A DNA stretch of 64,000 nt from Thalassotalea insulae (GTDB taxonomy: Bacteria; Pseudomonadota; Gammaproteobacteria; Enterobacterales; Alteromonadaceae). Shown here piece after piece: positions 9,501 to 17,514 of this stretch; within the stretch, counting starts at the first letter, position 1, and each line of letters begins with the position of its first letter. The translations under genes were made by a program, and so were the position numbers. Location of the stretch: positions 2,108,001 through 2,172,000 of the forward strand of contig NZ_BSST01000001.1 in NCBI RefSeq assembly GCF_030161395.1. The letters are read 5' to 3'. The notes under the pieces were generated by a model. The model saw nothing but the letters and a program-made list of their open reading frames with translations, had not been told where the DNA came from and searched no databases.

Positions 9501-10755
9501 GCTCACTGATGGCTTCGATACTGTCAGGAATATTCATGAAAGAGGCGCCAACGTCTTTATCACCCCAAACAAAAACCGTTAGCTTTTTATCTTGATTGGC
9601 TTTGTATTTTAACTTAACGACATTAAGCGCTTTATTGACTAAATGTTGCAACTGGTAATCGATAATTTCTACTTGCTGGCTTTTCATGTCCATGGCGGCT
9701 ACTACCATAGGATCGACTACGCCAGCAGTTTCCGGCAGTACCAGAGTAAAGGCGGTCATTCCAGGTGATACACCTTGCATATCCTGCTCCCAGGCAACTT
9801 GATCGCCAGAGTAGTAAGTCATCGCCTGTATCACCGGAACGCCGAACTGTTCGAATTCTACTTTGCGCTTATTGGCCCAGTGAATATTGCGAAAATTAAT
9901 AATTAAATCGACGGCGGTTTGCTGGCCGGTAACTTTGCCATTTTCAAAGGTGGGGGTTTGCAATAATTGGCTATAGTCGCCACTGGCTGGACTTAGTTCA
10001 AAGTAGAAGGGCACAACATAGGCGCCTTTCGCTTCCAGTTGGGCAATGGTGCTGTCGATTAGCTGGGTTTGTTCGGTTTCTATTAATGCTCGTTGCAGTA
10101 ATAGCGCTATTTTCGGTTGCTGCGGCTTAGGTGCTTTAATTTGCTGGTAGCTGGCTAAATCGTTAACTATTACTTGTGATAATTCCGGGTGATAAATGCC
10201 CTGCTTCGGGAAAATAATAGGGGCGGGGACTTTATCTGTATTGCGATTACTTATGGCCGATGAAATAAAGCTCAGCATATTATTAAGGTTAGTGCGGCCT
10301 GCGTTTTGCCAGTAACTTTGTATTTGCTCGCTTATTTCGCTATTTAATCTTTTATTAAGAGCATCATGTGAGAGCGCGTTTATTGCGATTACCGGTGAAG
10401 TTACCTTAGTTAGCATAGCGCTGTAACTGCCATAGTTTTTTTGTGCTTCGTGCGCTGAAACGGCATCTAAGATCACTAAGTCATAGCGGTTAAATAATTG
10501 AGCAAAGGTGTGGCTGTCTTTTATTGACTCAGACAGTGAGCGTGCCGACTGTTGTTCAATTTGCCATAAGTTCTTATGCTGTTTGGCCATTTTCTGCAAC
10601 AAACGTACTTTTGCTTTATTGCTATGGGCGGTGCTAACAAACAGCAACTTGTTGGCAAATTCAGTGTCAGCTTTGGCTGAATTTTCGCTGGCGGCACCAG
10701 CAAAACTAAACAATATCGCCAGTATTAGGACTAGGGTAATTAACGGGTTTCTCAT
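6580..10755 (-). CDS. hmuS: Periplasmic CobN/HmuS-type metal chelatase
   Basis: A 1391-residue member of the CobN / BchH large chelatase-subunit family. A signal peptide (LITLVLILAILFSFAGAAS) and a C-terminal membrane segment (SLAAMLFIVIFGACWQTML) before a short basic tail place it in the periplasm anchored to the inner membrane, unlike cytosolic CobN of B12 synthesis. The family core is seen at about residue 565 (HLGTHGSQEYLNGKERGLS). The C-terminal linker is rich in Gln, Lys and Glu. It is the last gene of the TonB receptor / HmuY / ExbB / DUF2149 operon, 14 bp after DUF2149. By homology with the hmu locus of Bacteroidetes, where HmuS is reported to act on heme, I infer a role in handling or demetallating imported heme. 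No other B12 synthesis gene is present. A cobalt role is the main alternative. Confidence 0.85.
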   Translation of the reverse strand: MRNPLITLVLILAILFSFAGAASENSAKADTEFANKLLFVSTAHSNKAKVRLLQKMAKQHKNLWQIEQQSARSLSESIKDSHTFAQLFNRYDLVILDAVSAHEAQKNYGSYSAMLTKVTSPVIAINALSHDALNKRLNSEISEQIQSYWQNAGRTNLNNMLSFISSAISNRNTDKVPAPIIFPKQGIYHPELSQVIVNDLASYQQIKAPKPQQPKIALLLQRALIETEQTQLIDSTIAQLEAKGAYVVPFYFELSPASGDYSQLLQTPTFENGKVTGQQTAVDLIINFRNIHWANKRKVEFEQFGVPVIQAMTYYSGDQVAWEQDMQGVSPGMTAFTLVLPETAGVVDPMVVAAMDMKSQQVEIIDYQLQHLVNKALNVVKLKYKANQDKKLTVFVWGDKDVGASFMNIPDSIEAISERLAQQGYQTSERDAKYITDNIKQILDPFYRDYQLTELLAQDLAELMPIDTYLAWFNSLPRQLTEKINDHWGQPQDNFMAVEKNGKHYFILPRIRNGNMLIMRQPPRSDNKNDENMIYHQGIVPINHFYLAAYFYAREYWQSDAIIHLGTHGSQEYLNGKERGLSIYDQGNLAVWDTPVIYPFIVDDVGEAMQTKRRGRATVISHMTPPFAAAGLQGEIRNLHELMHQYKQLDQGGVKQKTAKQLTALCFDTNVCRDIDWQQPQIDRNFDQFIEALHLHLEDLATANQPLGLHTFGQLAEQDLLISSLIQMLGQDFSQRASDFEHKYFEHQHFGYQQHQETTTGEHSHNYHQTAKDTEQDVKQLAGYQTVKQFIVNSNAQATDIAITELSDELQADIKRGKTLYQSMLGINELNAMSDALSGKYIPVKTGGDPIRHPESLATGFNLYGFDPSRVPTQAAYQQGKELTEQMIANYYQQHQQYPDKMAFSLWSIETMRHYGVLEAQVMAAIGVKPKWSADGRVIGTEVIPYSELKRPRVDVVLSATGLYRDAFPNVMQLLAKAINQVAELTEDNNSIWLNSKKIKAELIADGLSKEDAQYLSTIRIFSNKSGDYGSGVDDATWASDTWETDKKIADNYLSKMGYFYGADNKRWGQKVTNNQGQDIQLYAKQLSGTDIAMFARSSNLFGMLSSDDPFEYFGALNLAVRNIDGKSPDMVVSNLRDANNAKAEDASLFLAKELRTRMFHPRWIKEMQKEGYSGAVSLASRMDNFFGWQVVSPDLVRNDQWDQYMDVYVNDKLNLELDKWFKEINPAALARMMERMLEAERKDYWQADPQRLKQLVEKYIDIVQQNELVVLNDALKQHVNELATGFGLAPLNTAQTIRDMAKTAMAQKLRNAEQLTQPQATPEQNKQTQQQKVEGQKLEKQTAKTNEANNNIYYSLAAMLFIVIFGACWQTMLGTTSRHQRYLLVNDTKQ

Positions 10756-10769
10756 CGGGTTTTTAATCG

Positions 10770-11075
10770 CTATTCTTTGACGTAAATTATGCTGCCATCT
10801 GCCATTTCATAAGCAGTGCCAGCTTTTTTACCGGAGCCTGAGCCGGTTTTTCCTTCGCTTTTAAAATGCTCTATGGTGGTGCCTTTCTTGACGATAATTT
10901 CCATATCGTTTTTGCCTGCGTTTTTAATCACGGTAACGTCTTCAGCCATAAAGGGATTGAGCGGATTCTGCGCGATGGCAATAAGTAGTGCAGCAACTAA
11001 TACTAGAAATACATCGACCAGGTTGACCACAGATAGTGCTGGGTTGATGGCTTCGTCTTCATCAAGCAGCCGCAT
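10770..11075 (-). CDS. DUF2149 family membrane protein
   Basis: A 101-residue protein with one membrane helix (VVNLVDVFLVLVAALLIAIA) followed by a periplasmic domain, an architecture reminiscent of ExbD/TolR. I choose the ATG at 11075 (MRLLDEDEAINPALS), because it has GGAG at proper distance and overlaps the upstream ExbB-like gene by only 14 bp; the longer frame to 11117 would overlap by 56 bp. DUF2149 genes are typically found between a TolQ/ExbB-like gene and a CobN-like gene, exactly as here. I infer that it partners the ExbB-like protein in a proton-driven complex serving this operon. Confidence 0.8.
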   Translation of the reverse strand: MRLLDEDEAINPALSVVNLVDVFLVLVAALLIAIAQNPLNPFMAEDVTVIKNAGKNDMEIIVKKGTTIEHFKSEGKTGSGSGKKAGTAYEMADGSIIYVKE

Positions 11076-11661
11076 GGTTAGTCTCCACTGCATGTACTTC
11101 TGCCTGAGATTTAGCAATTTTCGGCGTGTTATTTAACAGCGGTAGCAAAGCGACTAACTCTTCTGCCAGCCAGCGCTTTTTCACTGATGCTATCCAGAAA
11201 GTGATGGAGGCAATAACCAAACCAAAAATAACGGCGGAAAAAGCAACGATCAGATTTTCACTAATGCCTTGAATATTACCGTCGGCAAGGCTTTTTAATG
11301 CTGGCCCCATAGGGATCATGGTAGCGATTAGCCCCAACATTGGTGCTAACCTGCTGACATTACGCACCCCTTCCAGCTCTTTTAGTGCGGCAACGTCCAA
11401 TTGCTCCTGACTAATCGTTGTATATTCATTGGCGAGAGTAGCTAGCGGGTAGCCTGTTAGCGTTAATGGCTGCTTGTTGCCGATACCAGTATTGATCAGT
11501 GTTACGAATGATGAATACTGACGTTTTCGCTGCAGACTCTGGCTAAAAAATTGGCCGCTGGCAAACAGCGAGTAAATAAACAACACCGCTATCAGCGCCA
11601 GTACAGGTGCCATAAATAAGTCAGATAACTGGTACATGAGCTGTTCAATTTGGGCGATCAT
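11062..11661 (-). CDS. MotA/TolQ/ExbB-type proton channel protein
   Basis: A 199-residue inner-membrane protein with three predicted membrane helices: residues about 12-34 (LFMAPVLALIAVLFIYSLFA), about 105-125 (LGLIATMIPMGPALKSLADG, the conserved family core) and about 135-160 (IVAFSAVIFGLVIASITFWI). It belongs to the TolQ/ExbB proton-channel family. A strong Shine-Dalgarno (TGGAGAA) supports the ATG at 11661. It sits between the HmuY-type gene and DUF2149, with no ExbD or TonB nearby, so its partner is probably the DUF2149 protein. Its job is inferred to be energising transport or the chelatase step. Confidence 0.88.
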   Translation of the reverse strand: MIAQIEQLMYQLSDLFMAPVLALIAVLFIYSLFASGQFFSQSLQRKRQYSSFVTLINTGIGNKQPLTLTGYPLATLANEYTTISQEQLDVAALKELEGVRNVSRLAPMLGLIATMIPMGPALKSLADGNIQGISENLIVAFSAVIFGLVIASITFWIASVKKRWLAEELVALLPLLNNTPKIAKSQAEVHAVETNHAAA

Positions 11662-11721
11662 AAGTTCTCCAAAAAGTTACGTTAGGCACAAGATAAAAAT
11701 CTGCTTTGTGCCACTGGGGAA

Positions 11722-12897
11722 TTATTGGCTGGTGCCTGCTAATTCAGTTAACTGGTCAGCCCTAAAGCTGATATGGCCGGAAACACCGTCTTCATTGTAA
11801 TAGCTGGTCATTTGTAGCTTATAAGTGCTGGTTGGCGTGTTGATCAGATAAACGTCAAACTGTGACCATAGTAAGTGGCCGCCACTTAAGTTGTACTGAT
11901 ACCAGGGGGTAGCGTCGAACGCCTTTACCGAATAACTGTTGTCTTTAAATCCATAGTAAGCAACGGCACTGGCGTCTACGCTAGTGTAGTTATTATCAAA
12001 ATCTTGCAGTGCTTTAGCGTCGTCAGCAAGATTAATTATGAAATCAGCGCCGCTGTTATTGTCGGCATTATTTTCGATACAGGGCAGGTTGATATCCCAA
12101 TCATCGTTAACTGTTACTTCCTGTTGAGTATCAAAATCAATATAGATGCTGTCGGTATCACCAGAGCAGGCTAATGCTGCATCGATAGTTAATGTTTGCG
12201 CTATGCCAAACTCAACATCGCTTACGCCTTGATAACCAAGCGCTATGCTGATTTCGCTCATGGCCCTACCTTCTGTAGTGATGTTGGTGACGTTGAACTT
12301 GGTAAACGCATCATCAGAATGGACGATAAAATAGTGATCTTCAGCGGCGGTGACGACATGAGTTGATGAATTATAATTATAAAAGCCATCAACAATATTG
12401 GAAGTGATGTCGCCAACAAAGGCACCTTCTTCTGTTGGGACATTACTGGTGGTTACTGCTAAATAGTCATCAAGTTCCGTGTCGGCAGTGGCATTAATAA
12501 AACTATCGGCAATTGGCTTGCCTTCAGCGTCGAAAAAGTCACTGTTATTGCCGGTTGAATAGGCAGTAATGGTATTTTCTTGATGCTGATTCAGGTAAAT
12601 GCCGCTGCGTTTAAAAGCGATATCCCATTCGGTATTGGTTGTTGCTTGCTCTGCCGTTAACGCAACCACACTGTGACTGTCGAGATCGAAATAAACAAAT
12701 GCTGGCTCGTTAACGCTACCTGTACTGTATGGGCCAAATATTTGCCCTTGCACTGGCGCCGTTGGCTCAGGAGTTGGTTGGGGTTCTGGGTCTGTAGTGT
12801 CTTTTGAACTGCTGCCACCGCCACAGGCGCTAAGTATGGCACACAATGTCAAATTTAAGGCCAAACTGGTTATGGATAAAGCTGAGTTGAATTTCAT
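11722..12897 (-). CDS. hmuY: HmuY-family lipoprotein, putative heme-binding
   Basis: A 391-residue exported lipoprotein: lipobox LSAC with the Cys at about residue 25, then a Gly/Ser and Pro/Glu-rich linker. The domain shows the HmuY hallmark WDIAFKRSGIYLN at about residues 89-101, and a second WDINLPC segment near 265. HmuY of Porphyromonas gingivalis captures heme and hands it to a TonB receptor. The gene lies 19 bp after the TonB receptor stop and is preceded by GGAG, so it is co-transcribed. At 391 residues it is clearly larger than P. gingivalis HmuY (about 216), so it may carry a second domain. Heme as ligand is inferred. Confidence 0.83.
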   Translation of the reverse strand: MKFNSALSITSLALNLTLCAILSACGGGSSSKDTTDPEPQPTPEPTAPVQGQIFGPYSTGSVNEPAFVYFDLDSHSVVALTAEQATTNTEWDIAFKRSGIYLNQHQENTITAYSTGNNSDFFDAEGKPIADSFINATADTELDDYLAVTTSNVPTEEGAFVGDITSNIVDGFYNYNSSTHVVTAAEDHYFIVHSDDAFTKFNVTNITTEGRAMSEISIALGYQGVSDVEFGIAQTLTIDAALACSGDTDSIYIDFDTQQEVTVNDDWDINLPCIENNADNNSGADFIINLADDAKALQDFDNNYTSVDASAVAYYGFKDNSYSVKAFDATPWYQYNLSGGHLLWSQFDVYLINTPTSTYKLQMTSYYNEDGVSGHISFRADQLTELAGTSQ

Positions 12898-12916
12898 GGG
12901 ATCTCCAAATTAATAG

Positions 12917-14875
12917 TTAAAACTGGTAGCTGACGCCGGCACTAATGGTACGGCTGCTAACCGGGCGAGCATCAAACAGGTTCTGGCGATTGGCGTTGCT
13001 GGCTTGATGTTGATCAAAAATATTTGCCATGCTGATGCGCCAGGAAAGTTGATCGGTTATCGCTTGAGTAATCAAGGCGGTAACTGTGGTGTATTCGTTG
13101 TTGGCAATACTGCGATAACTCGTCGGTACCGCTTCATCTGCCTGATAGAGGGCGTAGGCGATCAGTTCAAGATCATAAGCGCTTACTTCGTACTTAATAT
13201 TAAGTTTTAGCTGGTGGCGAGGCCGAGAAAACAGGCGCTGATTGTTGCTATCCTTACTATCTAGGTAGCTGTAATTTAACTGTAATTGCCAGTCGCTTAA
13301 GTTCAGTTCAGTGCTAACATTAACGCCGTAAATATCGGCTTTATTGATGTTTTGATAATGATAAATTGCTAACTGCTGCTGTTCAGACATATCTGTGTCG
13401 ACAACCGTGTCGATCAAGTCTTTGGTTTTCGAATAATGCAGGCTGAAATCAACATTGACATCGGCTCTGCCGTCGGCAATCGAGGTATCGAATGTTAGGC
13501 TGGAATTAATGGAATTGGCAGTTTCAGGTTCAAGGTGTGCATTACCTAACACCATATAACCGAGAGCACTGTGGTCAAACAGGTAAAAGCGCTCTTTTAA
13601 GTTAGGCACGCGATAACTTTGGCCGACTCCGGCGCGCCATTGCAGCTGACTTTTCGCCAGCTGGAAATTAGCCATAGTACTCAGCCGCATGGCATGGTGC
13701 CAGTTAAAGTCAGAATCGTACTGGCTGCGCATGCCTGCCAACAGCTGGTAACTATCGTTAATCCAGTTAGCTTGCAGATAAAGTTCAGCGCTTTCTCTAT
13801 GCTTATCATTAATTTCAATGACATCTTCAGCTGGTTTTGTCTGATCAAGCTTATCGCTATGCAATACGCCACCAGCTACCAGTGCCAGTTGCTTGAATTG
13901 GAATACCTGCTGGCCATTAATTTCTGCCAGCGTGATGTCGGTATTGCGCAGGCTGTTTGACTGGCCGCTAGTCTCCTGATGGCTGATATAACGGGCATTA
14001 AGTTGCCAGGGCGATTGCGGTTGACTATTGCCTTTTACACCAATATCCAGTTGATGCTGATTAACATCGGTTTGGTAGAAAATTACATCGCTACGGCCGG
14101 GAATTTTTGAGCTGTCGCGCTTTTTCATTTCATCCAGTAACTGATAATTAATGCTGGTGGTAATGTCATTACTATGAGGTTTGCTGGCGCCGAGGCGAAT
14201 AAAAACTTTGTCAACACTGGCGGCGTCCTGACTAACCGTGGTTTGGTCGTAATCGAAGCCCTGATTATCGATAACCAGGGCGTTAAAATTCGTACGCCAA
14301 CCATTAAACTGTTCGACGGCATTTAGCTTAAAGGTATGGTTCAGGTCATTATCTTTTATGGTGTTACCCTGATACTGACTGACATCGTAATCAAACTGTA
14401 ATGCCGGTTCAGCTGATTGATTGGTGATAATGTTGATCACTCCTCCCATGGCAGAGCTGCCATACATTACCGAAGCAGCACCGCGGATCACTTCAATCTG
14501 GGCAATATTATTGGCGGGGATTTGGTCGAGATCGGCGGAAGAGCCGGTCGGGCTAATGATGGTTTGACCGTCGATCAGTACTAGCACATGATCGCCGTCA
14601 AAGCCCTGCATTTGCACGTTATAACCGTCTTTTACACTGCGTGTTACTACGACGCCGGGAATATAGTTCAGCGCCTGCGCCATTGTTCCCTGGCTGATCT
14701 TGGCAATGGTTTCACCATCAACCACTTCAACTAATACCGGAGAGTTACTCAATAGTTTAGCGGTGCGAGTGCCGGTAACAACGATATGTTCATGCTGACT
14801 GGATGTTGTTTCAGCATGTGCGATAGCTGTTGCCGCTGTGGTTAGCATCACTAAGGATAGTAAAGAAGGATTCAT
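12917..14875 (-). CDS. hmuR: TonB-dependent outer-membrane receptor, HmuR-like
   Basis: A 652-residue outer-membrane receptor. After a signal peptide (ending near AHAET) comes a TonB-box-like stretch (HEHIVVTGTR), then the plug domain (NYIPGVVVTRSVKDGYNVQM, QIEVIRGAASVMYGSSAMGG, VINIIT) and a 22-strand-type barrel ending in a terminal Phe (GVSYQF). It is the first gene of the operon with the HmuY, ExbB, DUF2149 and CobN-type genes, so heme or a related porphyrin is the likely cargo, although BtuB-like cobalamin transport cannot be excluded. A Fur-box-like site begins 17 bp upstream of the start, suggesting induction under iron limitation. No strong Shine-Dalgarno is seen. Confidence 0.9.
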   Translation of the reverse strand: MNPSLLSLVMLTTAATAIAHAETTSSQHEHIVVTGTRTAKLLSNSPVLVEVVDGETIAKISQGTMAQALNYIPGVVVTRSVKDGYNVQMQGFDGDHVLVLIDGQTIISPTGSSADLDQIPANNIAQIEVIRGAASVMYGSSAMGGVINIITNQSAEPALQFDYDVSQYQGNTIKDNDLNHTFKLNAVEQFNGWRTNFNALVIDNQGFDYDQTTVSQDAASVDKVFIRLGASKPHSNDITTSINYQLLDEMKKRDSSKIPGRSDVIFYQTDVNQHQLDIGVKGNSQPQSPWQLNARYISHQETSGQSNSLRNTDITLAEINGQQVFQFKQLALVAGGVLHSDKLDQTKPAEDVIEINDKHRESAELYLQANWINDSYQLLAGMRSQYDSDFNWHHAMRLSTMANFQLAKSQLQWRAGVGQSYRVPNLKERFYLFDHSALGYMVLGNAHLEPETANSINSSLTFDTSIADGRADVNVDFSLHYSKTKDLIDTVVDTDMSEQQQLAIYHYQNINKADIYGVNVSTELNLSDWQLQLNYSYLDSKDSNNQRLFSRPRHQLKLNIKYEVSAYDLELIAYALYQADEAVPTSYRSIANNEYTTVTALITQAITDQLSWRISMANIFDQHQASNANRQNLFDARPVSSRTISAGVSYQF

Positions 14876-14891
14876 TAATCTAAATTTTAAT

Positions 14892-14910
14892 GCAAATGAT
14901 AATTGTTATT
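14892..14910 (-). promoter_or_regulatory. Fur-box-like site upstream of hmuR
   Basis: GCAAATGATAATTGTTATT agrees with the 19-bp Fur consensus at 14 of 19 positions, including the core AATGATAAT. It lies 17-35 bp upstream of the receptor start, a position compatible with repression by iron-loaded Fur. Confidence 0.6.
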
Positions 14911-14974
14911 GTTTGTATGTTATAAAGGTGGAAAGTGAATAGCAAGTAATTTTTTTGTGGAGAATGTGAGTGAG

Positions 14975-15000
14975 CCACTGATATTTACCGATATCAGTGG
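14975..15000 (-). terminator. Hairpin after the MBL-fold gene
   Basis: CCACTGATAT and ATATCAGTGG form a perfect 10-bp stem with a 6-nt loop, 30 bp beyond the stop of the metallo-hydrolase gene. There is no clear T-run on the minus strand, so it may be a weak terminator or an insulator before the hmu-like promoter. Confidence 0.45.
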
Positions 15001-15029
15001 TATGAATTGTTTAATGATTACTTGGTGTC

Positions 15030-16481
15030 TTAGTCAAAGCATATTTGCCAATTTGCTGGGCATACAGCAGTTGGCATGTTGTTTAGTGAGGCGTTGAAAT
15101 CTTTATTGGTTAGCACTCTGCTGCTGTGAGCGGCGGCAAAATGTTCAACCTTAAGTTTATGTTTGGCTAAAGTATTTTTTAGTTGAGCTAATTCAGGGGA
15201 GCCATCGGGGGCGCCGGTTTTTTGTCTGGATAAATATAAATCGGCACTAAACAGTAATTTAGCCTCAGGGATATAGGTGAGCAGACTGTGATTGGCATGG
15301 CTGTTAGGGTAATCAATTATTTGTACTAAGCCGTTGGCGAAACTTGCTTGCTCCTTGATAATAATAAAGCGTTGATCTGGTAATGGTTGATCCAGCACTT
15401 GCTGAATACTGGCAACATTGCTCTGGACGGTGATAAAAGAAGCCCCTAATGCCGCTGCTTCACTCATGCCACCGAGGTGATCGAGATGGTGATGGCTAAC
15501 AACTTGATATTTCAGTGGTTTATCTAATCCAGTTTTTTCCTTCATTAAAGCGAACCGTTTGGATAGATCTTGATAACCGCCCGCTGCAATAAAGTAGTCT
15601 CCAGCGTCAATAAACAGGGTAAAGCCCCAGTCTTTGCCAACTAAATAAAGGTTATCGCCAGGAGAAGAGATCGTCATTTCACTAAAGTCTAAGATATCGG
15701 GTGCCTTGCCATAGTCTTGCGGTACGATAAACTCATTAGTGATTGTAGGGTTAAAGTCAACTTGTCGTTTAACGAACGCGTTAAATGGCTGGCCGCCTCG
15801 GGTGACATAAGTACTGGCAGCATAAGTGATCCCTTGCTGCTGTTGATAGTCTGAATAGTTATAGTTAAAAAAGGTATTGGGACGCCAATGAGGCCGGGTC
15901 ATTAAACTTAATTTACCCGTTTCTTTTTCAAGGTAAAAGGTCAGGTTTTTAAAACCTTGAGTATTTAGCTCAAGCAAATTATGTGCTTTGCCGTGTAACA
16001 TTTTCTGACCGAGATACTTTACCTTGTTTTTGTTCTCGTTAAGTAATAACACCATAGCCGTATCGAGATAATAGCTGTGATTACGGCCAGCATTGCGGTA
16101 GTTGATATGGTTATCCTGCGTTAGGGTTTGCTTATCATGATTGATAACATAGCCGGTGCGACCATTAAATATTCTGTGCTGAGTGGAAAAATCAGCCTGG
16201 TTGCCGCGTAGCCATTTAAAGTCTTTGCGCTTATTCTCTAAGTCAATGGTCAGGCTGGAACGATAATCAACCATATCTACTTCATCAGGACTGTTACTTT
16301 GCCCATAACGAAAACCTTTATATTCATCTTCGATTTTAATGGTTTTAAGCGCTAGTAATTGCTTACCACCATAAGCGTGTATAGTACGTTCGATAATACC
16401 TTGTTCCTGTTCGCCAGCAACAGTGCTGAACGCTGTTATACAGCAGAAAGCAAACAGGATTTGACGATTAAATAGCTGCAT
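15030..16481 (-). CDS. Exported metallo-beta-lactamase-fold hydrolase
   Basis: A 483-residue exported protein. The first part (about 30-270) looks like an outer-membrane-lipoprotein-type beta region; the second carries an MBL fold with the metal motif SHHHLDHLGG at about residue 330 and later LLFSADLYLS and AAHSSR segments that supply further ligands. A signal peptide (ILFAFCCITAFSTVAG) precedes it. I place the start at the ATG at 16481, since AAGGA is 6 bp away from it but directly abuts the ATG two codons earlier. It is upstream of the hmu-like operon on the same strand but separated by a hairpin and a Fur-like site, so it is probably independent. Substrate unknown. Confidence 0.8.
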   Translation of the reverse strand: MQLFNRQILFAFCCITAFSTVAGEQEQGIIERTIHAYGGKQLLALKTIKIEDEYKGFRYGQSNSPDEVDMVDYRSSLTIDLENKRKDFKWLRGNQADFSTQHRIFNGRTGYVINHDKQTLTQDNHINYRNAGRNHSYYLDTAMVLLLNENKNKVKYLGQKMLHGKAHNLLELNTQGFKNLTFYLEKETGKLSLMTRPHWRPNTFFNYNYSDYQQQQGITYAASTYVTRGGQPFNAFVKRQVDFNPTITNEFIVPQDYGKAPDILDFSEMTISSPGDNLYLVGKDWGFTLFIDAGDYFIAAGGYQDLSKRFALMKEKTGLDKPLKYQVVSHHHLDHLGGMSEAAALGASFITVQSNVASIQQVLDQPLPDQRFIIIKEQASFANGLVQIIDYPNSHANHSLLTYIPEAKLLFSADLYLSRQKTGAPDGSPELAQLKNTLAKHKLKVEHFAAAHSSRVLTNKDFNASLNNMPTAVCPANWQICFD

Positions 16482-16659
16482 ATTCATTCCTTAGATAAAT
16501 TCAAGATGCTGAAAAAATCAGCGTCAAATCACGTTAGTTGCTGTTGTTAAGCAACTCAATCTGGATGAGGTCAATGGTATGAATTCTACGGTAAGTGCAC
16601 TAAGGTGTTACAAGATGATACGTTAGTTAAATTGCTGTAATTATTAATATATTGCTTTT

Positions 16660-17505
16660 TTATGGATTGTTAATTTGATAAAAAGTGCCATCATTTTTGA
16701 TATCGTTTAACACTAGACTTAGTTTTTCAACGATAGTGTCAGACGTCTTCAGGCTGGCGGCGATGTACAAAGCGTTGTTTTCAACTTCAAAAGGTTGTTT
16801 AAAAAAAGGGGTGTGTTGTATGCGAAAACTTTTGTTGATTTGCTCTGCGACTAAGGCATTAGCATAGGTTAAATCAGCTCTGCCCTTGTGTAACATTTGC
16901 CAAGCTAGTTGATAATTCTTCACCAGAATTAAGTTTTGGTCAACAATAAAGCCCTTTTGTATTAATGACTGAGCTTCAAAGCTGTTACGCACCGCAACAA
17001 CAGTAAGTAATCGAGCATCATCTATTGAGTTGATGATGATCGAGTCATCTTTTTTTACCCCATAAAAGCTGTAAGTTAATTCTCGTAGCTGACCAATCCA
17101 TTTGAACTTATGTTCCCGCGCGCTACTACGAGTCATTGAAAAAATCACAACATTGGCTTGATGCTCCGCAATATAATAAGCCCGCGCCCAGGGAAGTACT
17201 TGAAAATTCACTTGATAACCGGCGCGTTGCAGCAGTTCTTTGACTAAAAAATAAGAACTGCCACCGATCAATTGATTATCTTTTACGATTTGATAAGGCG
17301 GCAGGTTTTCGGTTACGGCATTTAATTTGACGGTATCGAGTGGTTGAGCCGAAATAGCGGATAGCTTGAGAAAAAAAAACAAGCATGTTAGTCGCGATAA
17401 ATGACACCATAGGTACCATCTATCGCTATTGTTGTAATCAGAATACCAGTTTAAAAGCACATTACTTACCGTTAACCGTTTGTAATTTATAGTATAGCTG
17501 AACAA
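16660..17505 (-). CDS. Periplasmic solute-binding protein family 3-like; start probably disrupted
   Basis: The mature part resembles family 3 solute-binding proteins (VKLNAVTENLPPYQIVKDNQ, a later VLPWARAYYIAEHQANVVIF), similar in type to the protein at 1919-2725. The open frame has no ATG; the frame reaches back to a TTG at 17505 with an unconvincing Trp-rich leader. An ATG at 17386 would give a natural signal peptide (MLVFF then LKLSAISAQ) if the T9 run at 17371-17379 were one base shorter. So the gene may be frameshifted, phase-variable, or misread in the assembly. No transport partners are adjacent. Ligand unknown. Confidence 0.6.
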   Translation of the reverse strand: MFSYTINYKRLTVSNVLLNWYSDYNNSDRWYLWCHLSRLTCLFFFLKLSAISAQPLDTVKLNAVTENLPPYQIVKDNQLIGGSSYFLVKELLQRAGYQVNFQVLPWARAYYIAEHQANVVIFSMTRSSAREHKFKWIGQLRELTYSFYGVKKDDSIIINSIDDARLLTVVAVRNSFEAQSLIQKGFIVDQNLILVKNYQLAWQMLHKGRADLTYANALVAEQINKSFRIQHTPFFKQPFEVENNALYIAASLKTSDTIVEKLSLVLNDIKNDGTFYQINNP

Positions 17506-17514
17506 TTAACTTTA

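Noticed and set aside
6580..10755. Cobalamin-synthesis CobN
   Set aside because: The signal peptide, C-terminal anchor, the HmuY/TonB context and absence of other cob genes argue against a cytosolic B12 enzyme.
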